Of a stretch of DNA of 19,581 nt, positions 15,759 through 19,581 are shown piece by piece. The notes below the pieces were generated by a model. It did not search any database. It was given only the letters and a program-made list of their open reading frames with translations, and was not told the DNA's origin. The DNA is from an uncultured Peptoniphilus sp. (lineage in GTDB: Bacteria; Bacillota; Clostridia; Tissierellales; Peptoniphilaceae): the NCBI GenBank assembly GCA_902489255.1, contig CABTZF010000026.1, forward strand, positions 1 to 19,581, given 5' to 3'. A program made the position numbers and the translations under genes. Every line of letters starts with the position of its first letter. Position 1 is the stretch's first letter.

Positions 15759-16199
15759 ATGGCTTTAAACAATTTAATTGATGAATTAGAAGATCTTGTT
15801 GAAACAGCAAGTCAAATACCATTAACAGGAAAAGTTATGGTGGATAGGGAAGAATTTATGGAGATTATCAATAATATTAAGGCACAAATGCCCGGAGAAA
15901 TTTCACAAGCCCAAAAAATTTATCAAGATAAGGATAATATTATTAATGGAGCGCATGATGAAGCAGATAAGATTTTGTCCGCTGCAAGGTCTCATGCAGA
16001 AAAGGTTATTGATGAGAATGCTTTAGTTATTCAAGCTAAGGAAAGAGCTGAAAAAATTGTAACAGATGCAAATAATGAATCTAATGAAATTAGAGAAAGA
16101 GTTAGAGATTATGCAGATAGTTTACTAGAAAATACTCAAGTAAACCTATCTGAAATAATTAAAAAATTAAATGAAAATAGACAAGAATTAAGAGGATAG
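15759..16199 (+). CDS. Small coiled-coil protein, DivIVA / ATP-synthase-subunit-like, unknown role
   Basis: 146 residues, no membrane segment or signal peptide. The N-terminus (LIDELEDLVETASQIPLTGKVMVDREEFMEIINNI) has the DivIVA-like pattern seen in a clostridial family usually encoded just after coaD and often labelled ATPase or V-type subunit H. From about residue 45 to the end it is a long charged helix rich in Glu, Lys, Ala and Ile (AHDEADKILSAARSHAEKVI; KERAEKIVTDANNESNEI), consistent with a coiled coil. No nucleotide-binding motif is visible, so the label ATPase is not supported. The ribosome site AGGAGGT lies inside the last codons of coaD, and ATG starts three bases after the coaD stop, so they are one transcript. 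Confidence 0.85.
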   Translation: MALNNLIDELEDLVETASQIPLTGKVMVDREEFMEIINNIKAQMPGEISQAQKIYQDKDNIINGAHDEADKILSAARSHAEKVIDENALVIQAKERAEKIVTDANNESNEIRERVRDYADSLLENTQVNLSEIIKKLNENRQELRG

Positions 16200-16225
16200 T
16201 TAAGCTATTCTCTTAATTCTTTTTT
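16183..16225 (+). terminator. Terminator shared by two convergent genes
   Basis: A 17-pair stem (16183-16199 with 16205-16221, one G-U pair) and a 5-base loop are followed by T to 16225. The left arm includes the last codons and stop of the coiled-coil gene; the right arm includes the stop and last codons of tmcAL on the other strand. The T tract serves the plus strand; on the minus strand the tract is weak. Confidence 0.85.
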
Positions 16226-17370
16226 ACGTAAGGACTTTTTATAAAGTCCTCATTTTGAATGTAGTTTTTTAAATTATATATATTAGTAGATAAAAGTTCT
16301 TTATTCATTATTTCTCTTAGGATCCCCTTTGAATTATCTAAAGATTCTTTAAATTTAATTATTTTTTTTTCTTCAATGGAATTTAGAATTTCTTTACCCC
16401 TATCATCCATAGCCAAAACTCTTATATAAGGAGTATTTATAGATGATTTTATCAGATCTTTTTTCAAGTCAAGTAAAATTTCTATAATCAATCGCCTAAC
16501 TCTTGCTGATGTATATCTTTTTGAGTTAACATTATTAATAAAATCATATATGTTATTTGAATTCAAATTTTTAATAAATCTATTTTCAATACCATTCTCA
16601 TAATCAATATATTCATTATAAACTATGTCATCCTTTAATATTTTATACTTAAAAATGTCATAATAATCATTAAAAAAGTGCAGGTCTTTCGAGCCTTTAA
16701 AGATATCATCTGAATAGCATATGAAACGAGATATATCTTTTTTCTCGTATATTAACTTTCTTATATATGAAGAGGAACAATAATTTCCAGAAGAAATTTC
16801 ACTGTTATGGTCCACCATACTTCTTAAAATCCCTTGATAAGAAAAATTAGCATTTAATTTTTCTATTGCTCTTATATATTCAATTCCTAAAATATTATTT
16901 GGTTTTTTAAGAGAATTTTTTTCATCTTTTGACAAAAAATCACATGCAAGTTCAACAGATTTTACATATGAATAGCCTTGCTTTAAATAAGCTTGAACTT
17001 TATGAAAATTTAAAAAATTATTTATTTTATTATTAATTTTGTTTAATGTCTCGCAAGAATCTTCACAACCAAAAAATAATCTGTCAATAATATTAGTAGC
17101 TTTTAAGATAGAAATACCACCTTTGGCAAAATTTTCCGCACTTGCTGTAGAAAAAATACTTGGCAATTCCAAAACTAAACTAACTCCCATATCAACAGCG
17201 ATTTTAGCTCTAAGAAATTTTGATATAATTGCAGGTTCTCCTCTTTGGGTAAAATTTCCGGACATAAGTGCAACAATATAGGGAGAATAACTTTTTTTTA
17301 TAGATTCAATCTGATACAGATGTCCTAGGTGAAAGGGATTATATTCACAAATCACGCCTGCTACAAGCAT
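16213..17370 (-). CDS. tmcAL: tRNA(Met) cytidine acetate ligase TmcAL (YlbM-like)
   Basis: 385 residues. TmcAL uses ATP and free acetate to form N4-acetylcytidine at the wobble base of elongator tRNA-Met, which keeps Ile codons from being misread. The nucleotidyltransferase-like N-terminus reads GVICEYNPFHLGH (HxGH type, H14 and H17), then MSGNFTQRGEPAII, LVLELPSIFSTASAENFAKGG and FFGCED, all family hallmarks. The C-terminal half is more variable, with SSYIRKLI and SARVRRLIIEIL. The open frame extends four codons upstream to a TTG, but GGAGGT at 17375-17380 lies just before the ATG at 17368-17370, so that ATG is the start. It is divergent from ackA across about 95 bases and convergent with the coiled-coil gene. 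Confidence 0.94.
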   Translation of the reverse strand: MLVAGVICEYNPFHLGHLYQIESIKKSYSPYIVALMSGNFTQRGEPAIISKFLRAKIAVDMGVSLVLELPSIFSTASAENFAKGGISILKATNIIDRLFFGCEDSCETLNKINNKINNFLNFHKVQAYLKQGYSYVKSVELACDFLSKDEKNSLKKPNNILGIEYIRAIEKLNANFSYQGILRSMVDHNSEISSGNYCSSSYIRKLIYEKKDISRFICYSDDIFKGSKDLHFFNDYYDIFKYKILKDDIVYNEYIDYENGIENRFIKNLNSNNIYDFINNVNSKRYTSARVRRLIIEILLDLKKDLIKSSINTPYIRVLAMDDRGKEILNSIEEKKIIKFKESLDNSKGILREIMNKELLSTNIYNLKNYIQNEDFIKSPYVKKN

Positions 17371-17385
17371 TTTTACCTCCAATTA

Positions 17386-17412
17386 TTGACTTAATTTTTT
17401 AAATGATATAAT
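17386..17412 (+). promoter_or_regulatory. Promoter of ackA
   Basis: TTGACT (17386-17391) and TATAAT (17407-17412) are 15 bases apart. A TG one base before the -10 box (17404-17405) makes it an extended -10 element, which compensates for the short spacer. A second TATAAT overlaps at 17412-17417. The divergent tmcAL promoter must share this 95-base region, but I could not place it confidently. Confidence 0.6.
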
Positions 17413-17465
17413 ATAATTATGTTAATTATACTATAATTTTTTAAAAATTAAAATTAGGAGGAAGC

Positions 17466-18659
17466 ATGAAGATATTAGTTATTAATTGTGGTTCTTCGTC
17501 TTTAAAATATCAACTAATCGATATGACAGATGAATCAATAATGGCTAAAGGCCTTGTAGAAAGAATAGGTATCGAAGGTGCGAGAATAAAGCACGAAACC
17601 ATAGGAAAAGAAAAGAAAGTTACCGAATGTCCAATCGAAGATCATAAAAAAGCATTAAAATTAGTTATGGATGCTTTAATTGATCCGGAATATGGTGCTA
17701 TTAAGTCATTGGATGAAATTGCAGCGGTAGGCCACAGGGTTGTCCATGGAGGGGAAAGCTTCTCTGAGTCTGTTATTATTGATGAGAAAGTAATGAAAGC
17801 TATAGAAGATAATGTTGAAATTGCACCACTTCATAATCCGCCAAATATTATGGGAATAAGAGCTTGCCAAAAATTATTGCCTAATATCAAACAAGCTGTA
17901 ATATTTGATACAGCTTTCCATCAAACAATGCCTGCGGAAAGTTATATTTATGCTCTTCCATATGAATATTATGAAAAATATAAAGTAAGACGTTATGGAT
18001 TTCATGGAACAAGCCACCAATATGTAACAAATCGTTGCGCAGAAATACTTGGAATTGATGTAAACAAAATCAATTTAATAACTTGTCACTTGGGAAATGG
18101 AGCAAGCGTTAGTGCAATTAAGGGCGGAAAGAGTATTGATACATCTATGGGATTCACTCCACTAGAGGGCTTAATTATGGGGACAAGAAGCGGAGATTTA
18201 GATCCTGCTATTTTGCCTTTTATTATGCAAAAAGAAAAGCTTAATGCGGATGAAATGAATAATGTGTTAAATAAGAATTCAGGTGTTTATGGTATATCTG
18301 GAGTTTCATCTGATTTTAGAGATATAGAAGAAGCACAAAAAAAAGGAAATAAAAGGGCAGATTTAGCATTAAAGGCTTATGCACATAGAGTTAGAAAATA
18401 TATAGGAGCATATTTTACAGAACTAGATCATGTTGATGCCATTGTCTTTACGGCAGGTTTAGGAGAAAATTCTCCTGAAATGAGAGAATCAATAGCAAAA
18501 GGACTTGAAATTTTAGGCGTGAAAATTGATTCTATAAAAAATAATGTAAGAGGAAAAGATACAATTGTTTCTAGCGATGATTCAAAAGTTAAGGTATTAG
18601 TGATTCCAACAAATGAAGAATTAATGATAGCTAGAGATACCTTGAAATTAGTAAAATAA
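17466..18659 (+). CDS. ackA: Acetate kinase
   Basis: 397 residues, normal length. AckA converts acetyl phosphate and ADP to acetate and ATP, the main substrate-level phosphorylation step of many anaerobes. Active-site residues fall at the numbers known from the Methanosarcina enzyme: N7 (INCGSSSLK), R91 (GHRVVHGG), D148 (FDTAFHQTMP), H180 (GFHGTSH), R241 (MGTRSGDLDP) and E384 (TNEEL). HLGNGASVSAI and FTAGLGENSPEMR complete the fold signature. The start has AGGAGG at 17456-17461. The usual partner pta (phosphotransacetylase) is not next to it, and the gene appears to be transcribed alone or with yceD-rpmF. Confidence 0.98.
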   Translation: MKILVINCGSSSLKYQLIDMTDESIMAKGLVERIGIEGARIKHETIGKEKKVTECPIEDHKKALKLVMDALIDPEYGAIKSLDEIAAVGHRVVHGGESFSESVIIDEKVMKAIEDNVEIAPLHNPPNIMGIRACQKLLPNIKQAVIFDTAFHQTMPAESYIYALPYEYYEKYKVRRYGFHGTSHQYVTNRCAEILGIDVNKINLITCHLGNGASVSAIKGGKSIDTSMGFTPLEGLIMGTRSGDLDPAILPFIMQKEKLNADEMNNVLNKNSGVYGISGVSSDFRDIEEAQKKGNKRADLALKAYAHRVRKYIGAYFTELDHVDAIVFTAGLGENSPEMRESIAKGLEILGVKIDSIKNNVRGKDTIVSSDDSKVKVLVIPTNEELMIARDTLKLVK

Positions 18660-18682
18660 TTAATAAAAAATTCTTTCAATTC

Positions 18683-18711
18683 TTGACAATTTAATTATAA
18701 TTTTATATAAT
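18683..18711 (+). promoter_or_regulatory. Perfect consensus promoter of yceD-rpmF
   Basis: TTGACA (18683-18688) and TATAAT (18706-18711) both match consensus exactly with the ideal 17-base spacer. Transcription would start near 18718, about 23 bases before the yceD ATG. Confidence 0.9.
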
Positions 18712-18740
18712 AACTTGCATGTAATTTTGAGGTGAGAAAA

Positions 18741-19265
18741 ATGTTACTAAATATAAGTAGCTTTTTATCAGAAGAACTTGATGAATTTACTTTTAATGGA
18801 AGTTTAGACAATATTAATTCATCCTATGATATAGATGATTTGAATTTAATCTTTCCAATAGATTACAAGGGAAAACTAAAAAATCTTATTAGTGGTTACC
18901 AGTTAGATATGCAAATAAATTATAAATATCATACAATTTGCGACAGGTGTTTAAAAAAAATTGTGGCTGATGTTGAAGCTCCATTTGAAGCTTATTATTT
19001 TAAAGATCCAAATCTTTATGATGAAAGTAGTTCCAATGAGTATTTTGAGATTAATGATCAGGCTATAGATTTAGATGAAATAATAACATCAATAATTATA
19101 ATGTCAAAGCCTTATAAAGTTTTGTGTAAGGATGATTGTAAAGGGCTATGTCAATTTTGCGGAACTAATCTTAATGAAAATACCTGTAAGTGTTCTGAAG
19201 AATTGAACAAAATAGATCCGAGGTTTGCAAAGCTAAAAGATTTATTTAAAAATAAGGAGGTGTAA
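18741..19265 (+). CDS. yceD: YceD family protein (DUF177)
   Basis: 174 residues from the ATG I prefer. YceD proteins are linked to 23S rRNA accumulation or ribosome assembly and are almost always encoded immediately upstream of rpmF, as here. The C-terminal half is Cys-rich: CDRC at 67-70, C129, C133, and GLCQFCGTNLNENTCKC with C137, C140, C149 and C151, probably a zinc site. RFAKLKDLF near the end is a family hallmark. A GTG at 18732 would add three residues, but it lies within the GAGGTGAG ribosome site (18729-18736), so ATG at 18741 is the better start. Its final codons carry the ribosome site of rpmF. Confidence 0.92.
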   Translation: MLLNISSFLSEELDEFTFNGSLDNINSSYDIDDLNLIFPIDYKGKLKNLISGYQLDMQINYKYHTICDRCLKKIVADVEAPFEAYYFKDPNLYDESSSNEYFEINDQAIDLDEIITSIIIMSKPYKVLCKDDCKGLCQFCGTNLNENTCKCSEELNKIDPRFAKLKDLFKNKEV

Positions 19266-19267
19266 AT

Positions 19268-19453
19268 ATGGCTGTACCAAAGAGAAAAACTTCAAAACAA
19301 AGAAAGAATAAGAGAAGAGCATCTTCCTATGTTTTAAACAAAACTACTTTAGTAGAATGTCCTAACTGCCATGAAATGAAAATGCCTCATAGATTGTGTC
19401 CAGAATGTGGCTACTATGATGGTAAGGAAGTTATAAAAGTTGATGAAAATTAA
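19268..19453 (+). CDS. rpmF: 50S ribosomal protein L32
   Basis: 61 residues. The start MAVPKRKTSKQRKNKRR is diagnostic for bacterial L32. It is the zinc-ribbon (C+) form, with C31, C34, C44 and C47 all present (ECPNC and LCPECG). AAGGAGGTG at 19254-19262 lies inside the end of yceD, with only two bases between the genes, so translation is coupled. A terminator follows at 19468, so the plsX/fapR genes that often follow rpmF are not in this transcript within the window. Confidence 0.98.
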   Translation: MAVPKRKTSKQRKNKRRASSYVLNKTTLVECPNCHEMKMPHRLCPECGYYDGKEVIKVDEN

Positions 19454-19467
19454 TTAAGAAAAGTTTA

Positions 19468-19507
19468 ATAAAAAGAGTCTGAGTTTTTTACTTGGACTCT
19501 TTTTATT
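19468..19507 (+). terminator. Terminator after rpmF
   Basis: ATAAAAAGAGTCT (19468-19480) pairs with GGACTCTTTTTAT (19494-19506), with one G-U pair. The T-rich right arm supplies the U tract. Because the left arm is A-rich it could also work on the opposite strand. Confidence 0.85.
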
Positions 19508-19527
19508 GTACGCTTTAGCATGAATAA

Positions 19528-19548
19528 ACCACCAGCTATGCTGGTGGT
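19528..19548. repeat. GC-rich perfect hairpin, possible IS200/IS605 end
   Basis: ACCACCAGC (19528-19536) and GCTGGTGGT (19540-19548) form a perfect 9-pair stem with a TAT loop. There is no T tract after it, and it lies beyond the rpmF terminator. Short GC-rich imperfect or perfect hairpins at the element tip are typical of IS200/IS605 transposons, where TnpA binds them. The window ends 33 bases later, so no transposase can be seen; the assignment is by resemblance. Confidence 0.45.
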
Positions 19549-19581
19549 AGGAATACTAGCTTTAGCTTCAAGCAAAAAACC

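Noticed and set aside
15759..16199. Coiled-coil protein as an ATPase or V-ATPase subunit
   Set aside because: No Walker motif or membrane anchor is visible and no ATP synthase genes are nearby; resemblance is limited to coiled-coil composition.
1..19581. CRISPR array, tRNA, rRNA or prophage genes
   Set aside because: No regularly spaced repeats, cloverleaf-forming segment, rRNA signature or phage structural gene was found on either strand.

Overview
The window comes from a very AT-rich, low-GC Gram-positive anaerobe (Firmicutes/Bacillota). The best guess is a butyrate-forming member of the Tissierellia/Peptoniphilaceae type (Peptoniphilus- or Anaerococcus-like). This rests on strong AGGAGG ribosome sites, the clostridial gene order (Asp23-like, fakA, recG, rsmD, coaD, coiled-coil protein, tmcAL, ackA, yceD, rpmF) and a butyryl-CoA:acetate CoA-transferase. 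The genus is an inference; the sequence carries no rRNA or tRNA gene to settle it.

Layout. (1) 1-1767: a six-helix membrane protein with an N-terminal HAAS-like domain, its terminator, then a non-coding stretch holding a decayed IS30-family transposase fragment on the minus strand. (2) 1768-4674: a 968-residue UvrD/RecB-like helicase fused to an intact PD-(D/E)XK nuclease, without an AddB partner in the window. (3) 4737-6080: a single-gene unit for a butyryl-CoA:acetate CoA-transferase, closed by a strong terminator. (4) 6410-9964: a tightly packed operon serC-serA-DUF1015 behind a near-consensus promoter. (5) 10517-16225: Asp23-like protein, fakA, terminator, recG, rsmD, coaD, and a coiled-coil protein that converges on tmcAL. 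(6) 16213-17370 minus: tmcAL. (7) 17386-19507: ackA, then yceD-rpmF behind a perfect TTGACA-17-TATAAT promoter, then a terminator. (8) The last ~60 bases hold a GC-rich perfect hairpin that resembles an IS200/IS605-type end.

How it fits together. The CoA-transferase and acetate kinase are two ends of acetate/butyrate energy metabolism, and TmcAL also consumes acetate to modify tRNA. SerC and SerA make phosphoserine from 3-phosphoglycerate. No phosphoserine phosphatase gene is present, and the third operon member is a DUF1015 protein with a DGHHR motif, which makes it the best candidate in the window for an incompletely described function. FakA phosphorylates fatty acids, while RecG, RsmD, CoaD, YceD and L32 are housekeeping functions. 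I found no CRISPR array, tRNA, rRNA or obvious defence or mobile cargo system. Most of the window is ordinary core genome, bordered by traces of insertion sequences.
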